DNA of 64,000 nt from Chlamydomonas sphaeroides (Eukaryota > Chlorophyta > Chlorophyceae > Chlamydomonadales > Chlamydomonadaceae). This document shows, in pieces, positions 34,201 to 45,400 of this stretch; positions within the stretch are counted from its first letter, which is position 1, and the number at the start of each line of letters is the position of its first letter. A program made the position numbers and the translations under genes. The stretch is from positions 48,968 through 112,967 of the forward strand of contig BDDC01000100.1 of assembly GCA_001662425.1 (NCBI GenBank). Reading direction: 5' to 3'. The notes beneath the pieces are model-generated. The model was not told the DNA's origin, ran no database searches, and saw only the letters and a list, made by a program, of their open reading frames with translations.

Positions 34201-36021
34201 TCTATCGAGCAAACTCAGCTACGTTTTGTTGCTGATCCGCCATCCTGGCGCCAGGGTGGCGGATCAGCAACAAACGTATCGATAGGACCAATGTAAGACC
34301 TGTGCAGTGTCTGTCCGTTGATGATGTCACAGCTTGCGAGCAAGCGGGTGAGCACGAGCCCGGGTGCGGCTGAGGCGCGCGTGCTGTGTGTTGTGCTGCG
34401 TGTTACGTTAGGTCCAGAGTGTTGGGTTCAGAGTCGACTCTGGCCACACTCCGCGCCTCGCTCTGCGCCGCCGCCCTCGCTCCCGCCCGCAGGTCATCGA
34501 GATGGTCCTGTCCACCGACATGAAGCAGCACTTTTCGATCATGACGCACTTCAAGACGGCCACGGCCGTCGGTGGCCTTGGATCGCAGTACGCGGCGGCG
34601 GCCAAGGGGTACGTGACCGGGCAGGGACCATCACCGGCAGCCCGCTGTAGGGAGGGTCTCGCCGAACAATGGCGGGGTCGGCCAACGGATGCTGGCGGCA
34701 GCCAGCCGGGACGGGGGGACGGGGGGGTCCACTTGCAAGTAACCAGCAGGGTTGTACATCACACAGTGCCCGGCCGTCGATGGGTGCCGCAGGGATGCGT
34801 CCGACGGCTCCAGGGACCGCCACAGCCCCATCGCAGCGGCCAAGGGCACCACCGAGCTAAGCGCCGCGGAGCGCCTGCTGGGGCTGCAGGTGCGCATGTG
34901 CCGTAATTGCACGTGTGTCGTACCGGTATGGACACACCTGCGTCGGACCTGTAAAGTGTCGTACATCGTGTCGACGGGGCGCATGCGGCGTGCGGCATGC
35001 GTAAGGTTGCAGGAATGGCGTCGCAAGAATGCAGGGAACCCAGCTGGCCTCGCTGGGCAGGGGGCTGGGTAATAGGGAATGGGAACGAGCAAGGCCAACG
35101 GGGAAGCGTGGCACCAGTCTCCCATCTGGCCTTCAATCTCGCATCCGTCGCCCCAACCCTCGGCAGGTGGCGCTCAAGGTGGCGGACATCGGCCACCTGG
35201 GAGCAGAGCTGGGCGTGCACAAGAGGTGCGGCGGTTGCTTGCTTGGCGGTTGGCGGTTAGGTCGGTTGATAAGGGGGCGTGTGTTGGCTGGCAGGCTGGC
35301 TAGCCCGCCTGAGATAGCGTGGGAAGGATAGAGTTTAGCACATGTTTGGGCAGCCGTCCTTGGGACCACCAGCTGTCGCGTGCATCGCGTGTCCGCACAC
35401 GTTGCCGCAGCGGCTGCCCTTCTAGGCGCTGCTCGGCCTGGAAGCTTCCGGCTGAGCAGCAGGCGGCGCGGACGCCTCTGGAATCCAAAACCCACACCAC
35501 ATAACTCTTGACGCGTCATGTTGTGAGTCTCGCGCCCGATTCGAAAACACTCGACTCGCCTCGCCCTGCCTGCCAGGTGGCTGGGCGTGCTGGAGGAGGA
35601 GTTCTTCCGGCAGGGCGACAGGGAGGCGGCGCTGGGGCTGCCCATCAGCCCGCTGTTCGACCGCGCCAAGCAGGGTGTCAGCAAGAGCCAGGTGAGCTCG
35701 GGCGCGGTACGGTCTCCGGCGAGTAGCCTACCCAGGGCAGAAAGCACATCGCATGTACATCACCGTGCTTGTCCTCCTTGCGAGCTCTGCAGCACCGTCT
35801 GTGCCTAGCCAGCCTCCCGACCCAGCCCACGCATGCCAACCCCAACGCCCACCGCCCCTCCATAGGTCGGCTTCTACGAGTTCGTGGCCCTGCCGCTGGT
35901 GCGGTCCTTTGTCGAGGCCTTCCCCGGGGCCGCCCCCGTGGCCTCCTGCTTTGAGGCCAACCACCGGCACTGGGTGCAGGAGGCGGCCAGCGCGGCCGGT
36001 TCTGTCGACGAGGGCAAATAA
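28219..36021 (+). CDS. CHASE-domain membrane cyclic-nucleotide phosphodiesterase
   Basis: Predicted transmembrane enzyme hydrolysing 3',5'-cAMP or cGMP. Nineteen exons: 28219-28698, 28867-29011, 29152-29199, 29342-29610, 29814-30044, 30241-30365, 30558-30661, 31085-31248, 31395-32300, 32494-32654, 32746-32845, 32996-33061, 33198-33296, 33780-33881, 34493-34608, 34793-34889, 35167-35225, 35577-35691, 35866-36021; phases agree, 1180 residues. TM1 at about 44-65, TM2 about 409-431. Between them a CHASE-like sensor: ALPGAISALLLMPGGVISM, PLTGNERLLGVDVF, SGTVFWGFVSAIVALDVL. A linker with about 300 low-complexity residues (exon 9) follows. Catalytic domain: metal ligands HNATHAADV (894-902), VHDLAHPG (935-942) and ADIGHLG (D1078), FFRQGD, and the substrate glutamine in KSQVGF (Q1129). 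Start is the first ATG in frame. Gap 33392-33741 lies in an intron and loses no expected residues. Confidence 0.9.
33392..33741. other. Assembly gap (350 N) inside a phosphodiesterase intron
   Basis: Run of N between exons 13 and 14. The protein reads on as RSPLE then SHHSASFFELL, matching the family's LENHH region, so no exon seems missing. Confidence 0.95.
34221..34277. repeat. 57-bp near-perfect palindrome in a phosphodiesterase intron
   Basis: Arms of about 28 bases (acgttttgttgctgatccgc ... and its complement) differ by one substitution and one extra T, centred on ctggcgccag near 34249. Located in intron 14 (33882-34492), sense strand. The flanks also carry cgatagg motifs on both sides (about 34193 and 34281). 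Confidence 0.9.
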
Positions 36022-36120
36022 GGAAGGCGCGCCGATGTCGTTAGCACCGACATCCGTTGCCGCCGCTGGCTCACACGGCCGGCGAGGGACCGGCGGTGGG
36101 CGCTTCAGAAACAGAAATAG

Positions 36121-36170
36121 GAAAAGAGGTGCAGCGGGCTTGACCCGCCGTGATCTGAGGAGGTAAGGCG
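36121..36170 (+). repeat. Short dispersed repeat D, copy 1
   Basis: About 50 bases resembling 55381-55430: ggaggt.cag, gg.ct...cccgccgtgat, aggaggtagggcg-like end. The second copy lies in a radA intron. Confidence 0.65.
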
Positions 36171-36619
36171 ACCAGGGGGCCTCCGGAGCCCCTACGCGCC
36201 CTGTCGCCCCGGGCGCTGCAGCTGCGACTGGCCGAGCTTTGCCGTCAAAATATGCGTTACCGGTGGCCGGAGAGTCCTGCCTCTGCCTCTGTCAGCCTCC
36301 GGACCAGGGCAAGTTGCCCGGTGCCTCCGCACTTCGCAGCTGTGTAGCATGCAACTGTGGAGAAGAGAGGCGGTCGAGCGATGCACGGGGTGTGCGTGCT
36401 CCATTTGCGATTCGCGGCTTCCTCCTGTGTGAGGCCACGCGACGCGCTTAGGCCATCGATACGGGTGCGTGGTGGGGCCTTGCTTGGCCTGCCTTTGCTC
36501 GCGCATTGGCGATGGCCAGGCGGCGGTCGCGTCGTACAGGGGCCGTACGTCTTGTGCTGACGCCACACGAACGCCGCAGCAGCGCCGCCGCCAGAGGTCT
36601 GCCTCGACCGGGGTGCGAC

Positions 36620-36715
36620 CGGTGGACTGCTGCTGGCGGAATGAGCGCGAAACGAAAAGAGGCTTTCAAGCGGTGGAATAAGGACTAGAGATGTTGGCGG
36701 CGAACATGGATGATG
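36620..36715 (+). repeat. Dispersed repeat C, copy 2
   Basis: Matches 25620-25735 as described there. A weaker third relative (ggactgctgcgga ... ggctttcaagcg) lies at about 50537-50575. Confidence 0.6.
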
Positions 36716-38174
36716 GTCAAGTGTTGCGGTGATGAGCGGTATGCGTAGCGAAACAAGTAGTGCGGATTGGTGTGTGGCTGCTAGGGGCTCCATTGTGAGG
36801 CGACCACGCATCTGCCGGCGTCGCGTCTATTCATCCTAAGATACTAAAGCGATGCTAATGATGTGAGTCATGCGCCGGGCGAAAGGACGCGAGGGAGCTG
36901 CGCACGCACAGCCTTCATAAGGGCCGCCGCTTTTCCATTGGATGGCCCGCCCGTGATCGGGTACCCATAAGATGGACTATGGCGTATGACGCCGTGGCGC
37001 CATGGTGCAATGGCGCAATGGTGCAACGGCGTGGCGCAATGGCTGGCGCAGCGAGCGGAGGACGAGCGAGCGGGGCCCCAGCGAAGTTGATGGGTCTAGC
37101 CACCGCAGGTTGGCTGCAGTGCCAGTGTTCGGCGGGCGCGTGGTCGGGGCAAGGCATGCTGAAGCGGCGCGGTCGCGTTTTGGAGTCCTCCTAGGGGCGG
37201 TGCAGCTGCTGAGCACTTCAAAATAAAACCCGCGCGGCGGCGGCGCCGGACTCGTCTCGGTGGGGTGCGCCTGCCTGCCTGTGTGCGCTGAGCTGCGCAG
37301 CTGTGTGCGGCGTTGCAGTCATGAGTGAAGACGGTACGGCTGTTGAGCCGATGAGCGTGCAGAGGTGTGGGGTGCTGAGTGTTTTTTCACCGAGCGCGTG
37401 CATGAGAGGATCGAGGGAGGACAGCGCAGGAATCGAGCGCTGCCGTTTGCCATGAGGAGGCATTAGAGACACAGACGGAGGGCTGCAGGCAGGAGGCCGG
37501 CGGCGGTGGCAGAGGGACGGAGGGAGCAGAGACACAACTCGCTCGTTGCCCCCGGTGGTAGGCGTGGGATCCCCAGCACACACATCTGCCCTGCTGAATA
37601 CAAGAACGTGTGCTCTTCACATGCAAGTCGCAACCATTTTTATCTCTATTTATATCCCGAATTGGTGGGTGCGTTTCCTCGCTTGTTGGGTGCGTGGTAC
37701 GGTGTGGGTACGGGTATGTTGGGAGGGCGTGGGCAGAAGCAATTGCGCGTGTGCCTGTCCCAGAGGTTCCTGAAGAAGGCAAGGTCTTACTTGCTCGTAT
37801 TTACGTGACCAGCGGCGCAGTGGCTGACAGGGTAGCTGGCGGGGCAATGTAGGACTCGGTTGACTGGGTCCGCCGGGCCAAGGGTTCGTGCCACAACCCG
37901 TACGGTGTGCCTGTTATCACCTGCGTTGCCAAATCTCCACCTAACAGCTACCTGCTAGCACCAAATTTATGTCATGGCCGCATGCTCCCAGGGTTGTGCG
38001 AGCCACCAGAAGTTGCCATAAGGACTGCGCGATGGATGGCTGTGGTGCCGCTCCGTCGTTCCACAGGTGTGCTCGATTGCTCCCTTTCGTGCGCGGAGCT
38101 GGGATGGGCCTGCCCCCGCGCCAGCGGCCTTGCCGGATCAGCCGAGACAGCTTGCCTGTACTACTGATCTTCTA

Positions 38175-38593
38175 GGTTCAGGCCAAGGCCGAGGCAGCGC
38201 CAGCATTTGCTGCTGGATGGCGTGTCTCGCTGACGGCGAACGAGGGCCAGTCGGCGCGCCAGCTCGGCTTGGTCAGGGCATGCGTGGCGCCTGGCGCCTG
38301 GCTGTCAAGCATGCAGTGCGACTCGTGGCAGCAGGGAGCCGCAGCGCCGTGCCGCCGCAGCCCCGGCCGGGCCTCGGCCAGCCCATTCCGTCCACCAGCC
38401 AAAGGTCGGCAGGCGCGGGAACACTAAGAAATGTCAGGCACGCGTAGCCCGTTTATGCTATGCGCCAGGGGCTCGCCCCTGCTATGCGCGTAGCCCGTTG
38501 TTGTGTGGCGCATACGCGCGCGGGGTCAGCAGGGCTGACGGGGCCCGTGCGCCTCGAGTCACGGTGCGGCCTGGTACGTGTCACAAGGTGGAG
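38175..38593 (+). repeat. Dispersed repeat B, copy 2
   Basis: Matches 24999-25235 in two blocks (38175-38300 and about 38537-38593) separated by roughly 235 bases that include a palindromic core caggggctcgcccctg and a direct repeat of gcgtagcccgtt. Confidence 0.7.
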
Positions 38594-39494
38594 CGAGCAC
38601 CCCACGATCGGCGGTGTCAGTGTTCTCGGGCCGGCGGCATTCAATGTGGTCCATGAAACGAAGCGACCTGCAACACCAGGCGCTAGACTCAGCATGCCAG
38701 TTTCTATGGTGTGGCCAACTACTCGGAATCGTTGTCATCCGCGGCCGCAGCGCTTGTGTAGGTGTGTGGCGGAGCCATGCTATGCCTAGGGCCCTGTCGG
38801 CGATTCGGTGGCGTGTGGCCTTGTTGTGTGTTTCCTTGCGGGTTCACGCTACGGATGGGCCAGCAGGGGACTGTGGATGTTGTGTGCAACGCGCCAGGCG
38901 TCTTGTGGAGCTTTTTGTGGTGAGGCGTCTTGCGTTGACTGCCGTGGGGCAGGGGAAGAGCTGGTATCCCCTGGCCCGGGGGCGCTTACGGGGGAATGCT
39001 GTGCTGGCGCAGGCCTGCGCAGGACTGGAAGGGAGGCTTCCATCGCAATGACGGGGCCAGAGTCAGGACTGAGGAGGCAAGAGGGGATAGCTGCGAACTC
39101 AAGTGATGATGCGTTGATGCGTAGACATAGACAGCGTAACGTGTGCGGACGGACAGAACAGCGTCGGAAGCTGCGGCCTTCTTGCTCGTGCGGCCATCTG
39201 TCGGCCCGCCTCAATCACGTATTCATCCTGAGTTGCTTTCACCGTGGAACAAGCGAGCGTGAACGCAAGAAAATTACTAAAATGCGCGTGGCGGGCCGAG
39301 GACACACGGGAGCTGCCGGGGCGCAGCCCTCGGGCCGTCTGATATTGATCGATTGACCGTGACTGGCTCGTGGTTTCTGCGTCGTAGCGATAGCTCGCTC
39401 ACTACGCTCACCAGGCGTGTGCGGCCTTGGCGCCACGGTGCCGGCGAGACGACGGCATTGCGGCGTCTCGACGTGCAGGGTGTCTCGGCCGCTG

Positions 39495-39496
<2 letters not shown>

Positions 39497-39546
<50 letters not shown>

Positions 39547-39588
39547 TATATATTCATATATATATAAAAATAAATTTATATATATATC
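39497..39588. repeat. (TA)n tract
   Basis: About 90 bases of almost pure TA, then TA/TAAA. Striking in such GC-rich DNA. Confidence 0.95.
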
Positions 39589-42416
39589 TCGCCACGCTGC
39601 TGGCTGCGCAGCTCGCGCGCCAGCTTGGCGCCTGTTGCATGCGCATGCTGCACACGTGTTGCGTGCAGCGGTTTGGAGTGGCTTTGTTGGTGGGCAGCTG
39701 TTGGGTTGGGAAGCGAGGCGGAGGGCTACGCAGTGGCCCGTGCTTGGTGTGCGGCTCCCGCCGCTGCACGCTGAGCGGCGAGGCGCGCAGGGGGCCCGCG
39801 GCAGGCAGGCAGGCAGCGTGCGGGCAGTGACATGCGTGCGGCCAGCGGCGCCGATTAGTGCGTGCTGGCATGGAGGCAGCAGCAGCTGGCTGTGGAGGCG
39901 CGGCAACATGGGTTCGCATGTCAGGTAGGGCGCTGCCTCGACTGGTGGCGGGCGCGTGGTACGGCGGTGTCGGTGTATGTATGTGGGGAAGGGCCGGGAT
40001 GCGGTCGCCCGGTAAGTTGGGCCGTCGGGCTGAGCGCGGTGCCCTTTGGGCGATAGCAAGTGCTGGCGGCCGTGGCGCAGCAGAGGAAGTGATAGTAAGC
40101 GTTTGTGGGGGCCTTGCCTCGCTCGGATGGTGGTACGGTGTTGGTATGTCGGTACGTGTGTTCCAGTGTTAGGTAAAACAGAACCCCACACGCGGCACAG
40201 CACGCACCGGGTAGAGTGGCGCGTTGGCCGTTCGCGGACGGAGGGAATGCACTTAAATGCGCCAGTGCGGAAGCGAAGCCCAACCCGCCGGCCCTGTGTG
40301 TTGGGGTTGGAGTTGAGGACGGGAGGTGGCCGCACGCCCGTCCCGGCGGCAAAGCTGCTGGGGGCGACCAGGTGGTTGACGTGGAACAAAGCTGGTATGG
40401 TGATTTGGGACTTGGTCGACCGGGCCGGTCTGGACGGACGACCGGGAAGGTTGTCCAGTCCGGCACGTCGTGCCCTGTCGTGCGTGGGCAAAGTGTGCAC
40501 TCCGCAGGCGCCTGTCACGCCATGAGTGCATAGCGTGGGCAGAGAGGCAGGCGGGGACCTGCTCAGCACGGCTGGGGGTGCGGGGGCGCACCAGGTGCTG
40601 CGATCGTCGCTAAGGGCGCGCGAGGCTGTGACCCGTGGGCCTGCCGCGGTCCGACAGTAGCGCGGGGCGCACGGTTCGTAGAGCAGGGTTTCCGGGCCAA
40701 GAACTCCGCCCGCCCCCTGGCTCATTGTGTTGCGCTGCGTGTCGTTTATGTGTGTGTGAGCACGCGCTCGGACCGGCCAGCTGGCGGCCTTGCCGTGCGT
40801 GAAAATGGAGGTCCTGCAGGCTTCCGCCGGTTGAGCTTAGCCCCGGACTGGTTGCTGCGAATAGAGCACTGCCCTGTGTATGCGTAGACGCAAGGGGCCA
40901 GGTAGTGCAAGGTTACCCTGCGTCAGTCTCGGAAGAGGATTACGCCCAGACGGGGATCTGCCGAGGCACCTGGGCGCCGAGACGTTCGTTGTGATCAGAA
41001 AGACGTAGAGTGTTCAAGGACCAAGGGGCGGCCCAGGTGTAGGGTCGGAACTCGAGGCGAAGCTGCTGATCTCGCATGGGACCGCCGCCCGCGCCTTAAA
41101 TTGCGACGCAAGCGCTGTTTCCAGCGCTTAGCTTCGCACCTACTTGCTTACTTGCTACCTACGTATCCGCTGAACTACTTGCTCTATTCCTTCAGCCTAC
41201 TGTAAGCGTCTGTTTGTGCCAGACCTCAGCTGAGCCCGGTCAGCGTCTGATCAACGCTTATCGTGACCTCCTCCTATTCCAAGCGCTGTATAATTATACC
41301 TCGAGAAGAGCCCCTCCGTCTAGGGCTAAACGACAAAGAGCCTGTGTTGCGCGCCCAGCTTGCGCCGTCCGCAGCGCTACAGCGGCCAGCCGCTCGTTCT
41401 GAGCGCATTTCTGGCAACCTCGCCAAGACTGCGTCTGTGCCTACAGCCTGTCTAGCCTGTCGACCAAAAACGACCACTGTGTTGGGCCTCTGCCCGTCAG
41501 GATGTCGTTACACCTGATCCATCATGACACGCCTCAGACGGCTGCAGACGCCGCAGATGCCGCAGACGCCCACCCCAAGGTGGCTCGCGGTAGTTGCTCG
41601 CGCTGGTACTTGGCAGCAATAATGCAGCGTGCCCTGACGTGCCACATGGCAGGCGGCCAAAGCCAACATACAGAGCTCAGGCGGCCGTGCTGGCCTCGCC
41701 GCCGCCCGGCCCCGGCCATTGACCGCCGTCACTTCGTCCCCGTCCCCGCAGCGCTGCAGAGTTTGCTTGCACACCGCCTCATGTCGTGTAATTCAAAATG
41801 TTCCGTGGCATTGCTAGGAGGTTAATGATAAGCTAGAACGAAGTCAAAGAAGAAATATATAGGTTGGTCGGCCGTGGTCGGCTTCATGCGTACCATCCCA
41901 AGGGGCTCCGGCCCCCAAGCCGCTGCGCAAAGTGGCTGCGCCCTAGATTGTACACAGTGCTTGGGATGGGTTGATGTGCCTGCTTGCTGCCTGCCTCTTC
42001 TCTGCAGGCTTACGGCCGAGCTCATTTCCGTCAGACCAGGACGGGGGGGGGAGCAAAGGAGGGGTGTAATCGCTGACGCATGTCGTGCAACCTCTGTTCG
42101 CAGTTTCTGGCTGTCGCAACAGCTGCGTAAATCGTGTACGCTACGTACGCTTGACGCACAACAAGAAGCTGGGAAGTCGGTTTTGGTTGCGAATGCTGCA
42201 TAAAGCGTCGGCAAGCCGGCCGTGCCGCATATGCTATGTGTGTGAGATATAAAGGCAGCTTAGATATAGCGACAGCGGAAATGCGTAACGCAGACGGGAT
42301 CGACAGTTTCGCACTCCATGTGAAACTTGTCGGCGCTGTCGGAAGTGAAGTACGTTTGCAAACACATACAGACAACGTGGAACCCAGCATTGATGACGAA
42401 CTTCACGTTCTAAACC

Positions 42417-45400
42417 ATGGGAAACGTCGCGGCCTGCGTGCGCGGCCAGCATACCCTCACAAGACAGCAACACGCCGGATGCCATGCCCTGGATGGAAAG
42501 AGGCTTTTTGCAACCGCGGGCTCGCGTGAAGCAAGTGCAAATGCCTCCACCGGGGCTGTCAACTCGTCAACATCAGAGCCCAACCCTATGGCTTGTCCAC
42601 GGAGCACCGCCTGTGGCACGTCTCTGGTCGTTGACGCGGCGGATGCGACGACTGACTGCTGCCATAATGCAACGCTGAAAAGCGCCGCATGTCCAACAGC
42701 AGCAGCGTCCAGACCCACACCACCAGCCAGCACCGGCACCAGCATCGGCAACCAGTACAGTCATCAGCAACTGCTGGCACGCACATCAGCCCGGGGGAAG
42801 TCACTCGAACCGATGGTGTGTGCCCGCGGAACGTATCCGCCGAGTCGCTCGCTCGGGGCCGCCCGGTCATTCCGTGTAACGCCAATCTGACGAGTACCTA
42901 TCTTGGCATAATGCGCCCTGCTGCGTGTTGGCGCATCAACCGCACCCGCCACTTAGACAGCGTGTGCATTTCCCCTGTGCTACGCTTCTGTTCCTTTGGC
43001 CAACATTTGGCACCCACCGCGCCCCCATGACTGCAGACCCCGGAGAAGTTCATAGGCGACATCCAGCTCTTCCAGCGGGTCGGCCAGGGCGCCTTTGGTG
43101 AGCAGGATCGCTGAGAGCACCGCTACTCCTCCAACTCGGCTGACCAACACCCTGCCTGCCTCTACACACGCATGCCCGCAGGCTGCGTGTACCGGTGCCA
43201 GTACCAGGGCGCGGAGGCGGCGGCCAAGCTGGTGGCTACTCGGGAGACGGTGGGCAACGCCTGGGCGGCGGGCCAATGGGGTGTACGTAGGCCTGGGTTT
43301 AGGCCCGGGGGCCAGCTGCGGCCCCGGGTTTCGCCCGCGGTTCGTGCGCGCAGCCCGGCCGGTGGTCATCGACAAGGAGGGGGCGGGTCGCCGGGAGATG
43401 CGGGATGGAGAGGCGGCAGCATCCGACGGCCGCACCCCAGCACTGTGGCCTTGGAGCACTGCGGCGTCCCGGCTAGAGTGGCTCGCCGCGCCTCCATTCC
43501 CATACGAGTCGGCTGTCCCAACGCATAACCGTGGCGCTTCCTCGCCATGGCCCCCACCTTCCCCCTGTGCCAGGACGGCGCCCAGGCCAGCATCCGTGAG
43601 GCGATTGTGTCGCAGCAGCTGCGGCACCCGCATGTGGTGCAGGTGGGCCGGGCATCAAAGTTCAAGGCATTCTCAGTATGTGAATGTGATCTTATTTCCG
43701 TATTACGATGTATATCTATGGTAATCGTGATTATAACCACAGCAGTATGGCCGCAGCTACGGCAACCGCATGTGCTGCAGGTGGGGGCGAGCCGCACTAC
43801 GTCGAGACACGAACTGGTCTAGCCTTGGAATCCCCGGGATGCCAGCACCGGCGCGGCGGTTGTCTCAGTTACATTTCTTTGGCTTCCACGCTGCTGGTTT
43901 CGCAGCAACGCCTCACTACAGGCGTGCGTGCGCGAATGCGTAATTATCACACTGCAACACAGTGCATGTAGCATATGGATGAGCAAGATGCAGTGCGTGT
44001 GCGGCGGCACCTACCTGCATGCATGTGCTGCTGCCAATTGGGCCGAACCCGCATGCATCCCTTGCGCCTCATGCACCTGCCGCTTACGTGCAACACGACC
44101 AGCACCCGCCTTTTGCACCCGCCTCTTGCACCCACATCCAGCACCCGCCTCTTGCACCCACATCCAGCACCCGCCTCTTGCACCCACCTCCAGCACCCCC
44201 CTCCTGCAACCACCCCCCTCCTGCACCCGCCTCCTGCTCGCTGTCCGCAGACCCTTGCCGCGCGGCTGTGTGTGGTGACGGAGGGCTTGCTGGCGGAAGT
44301 GGGCAACCGGGGGAGCGATGGGCACAAGCCCCTGCCGACGGCAGGAGCGGCAGGGGGCATGAGCCGGAGGGCATCGGCCCAGGCGCCTGCCCGGGACGGC
44401 CCAAGCGGTGAGTAGTTTGGGGTTTATTCAAGCCAACTGACGGATAGGTCAGCGGTGGACGGGGTTGCAGGTTGCCCCCCTCCAGGCGGCTGTAGGTGTG
44501 GGCGGGTCGTTTCGAGGCAGGGCGCGAGCGAATGCGGAGGCAGTCGTCCCGCCGTCAGCGAGGGAGAAGGGGCTGTGACATATGGGCTAGGGGCACTGGC
44601 TGAATCTTTCAGTTGCTCGCTCCTGCCGATGACCCCTCCAACCGCACCCCTCTGCCCACTGCGCCGCACCAAGCAGGGGACGGCCTGGGTCTGCCCAGCC
44701 TGGCCGCCCACGCCCGCCAAGGCTGGGCCGCCGCCCTGACTGAGACGGGCGTGGTGCCGGGCCGCTGCCTGCTGATGATGGTGCAAGGTGGGGTCAGCGG
44801 GGCGGGGCGAGGAGGTTGCGGGGCGGGGCGGGGCGGGGCGGGCAGGTTGCGGGGCGGGACGGAGCGAGGCAGACGCCTGACGGGGCGGGAGGGCGCCGGA
44901 CGATAGGAGCAGGAGGATGCTCAAGCAAGGGGGATGCGCCGCCCGGGCACCGCACACACGAGTGGGTGCATCTGGACGGGCGCCAGCAAGCATGGCCCGC
45001 GTGTGTCGTACAGCGTAGCAGTACGTGGCCTGTGCATACCGTACATGTGCGCACGGCGACATGGTCTGGACTCAACCTCCCGCCTGCCGCCTGCCGCCTG
45101 CCGCCTGCCGCCTGCCGCCTGCCGCCTGCCGCCTGCCGCCTGCCGCCTGCCGCCTGCCACGTGTCTCCGCCCGGCCAGAGTACTGCGACTGCGGTACCCT
45201 GCTCAGCGCCATCCAGCGCGGCGCCTTCCGCCCCGCACCGCCAGCCAGACCCGGGACCGGGCGCCGCCTGCGTCCGCCCAGCCTGCGCGACCCTCCTCTC
45301 ATCGCAGCGACAAGCACGCCCAGCGCTACGCCGCCCGCCTGCCTGTCGGCCCCCATGACCCCGACCGGCTCGGCGGCCGCAGCGGCCTCTTCACCCACAG

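Larger units (their letters stand above)
36022..42416. other. Repeat-rich intergenic region
   Basis: No complete gene recognised. Contains second copies of dispersed repeats A, B and C, recurring G/T-rich stretches with tggtacggtgtgggta-like wording (about 37690 and 40130; similar words near 26520), and a TA tract. A short frame at 41263-41517 carries CLACRPKTTTVLGLCPSGC, a Cys pattern that could bind zinc, but it matches nothing I know and may belong to a decayed transposon. Confidence 0.5.

Noticed and set aside
37846..37905. tRNA-like words (gggttcgtgcc)
   Set aside because: The T-loop consensus GGTTCGANNCC is not met and no cloverleaf could be built.
41214..41517. Possible zinc-knuckle peptide CLACRPKTTTVLGLCPSGC
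   Set aside because: Single short frame, no neighbouring element domains; too little to annotate as a gene.
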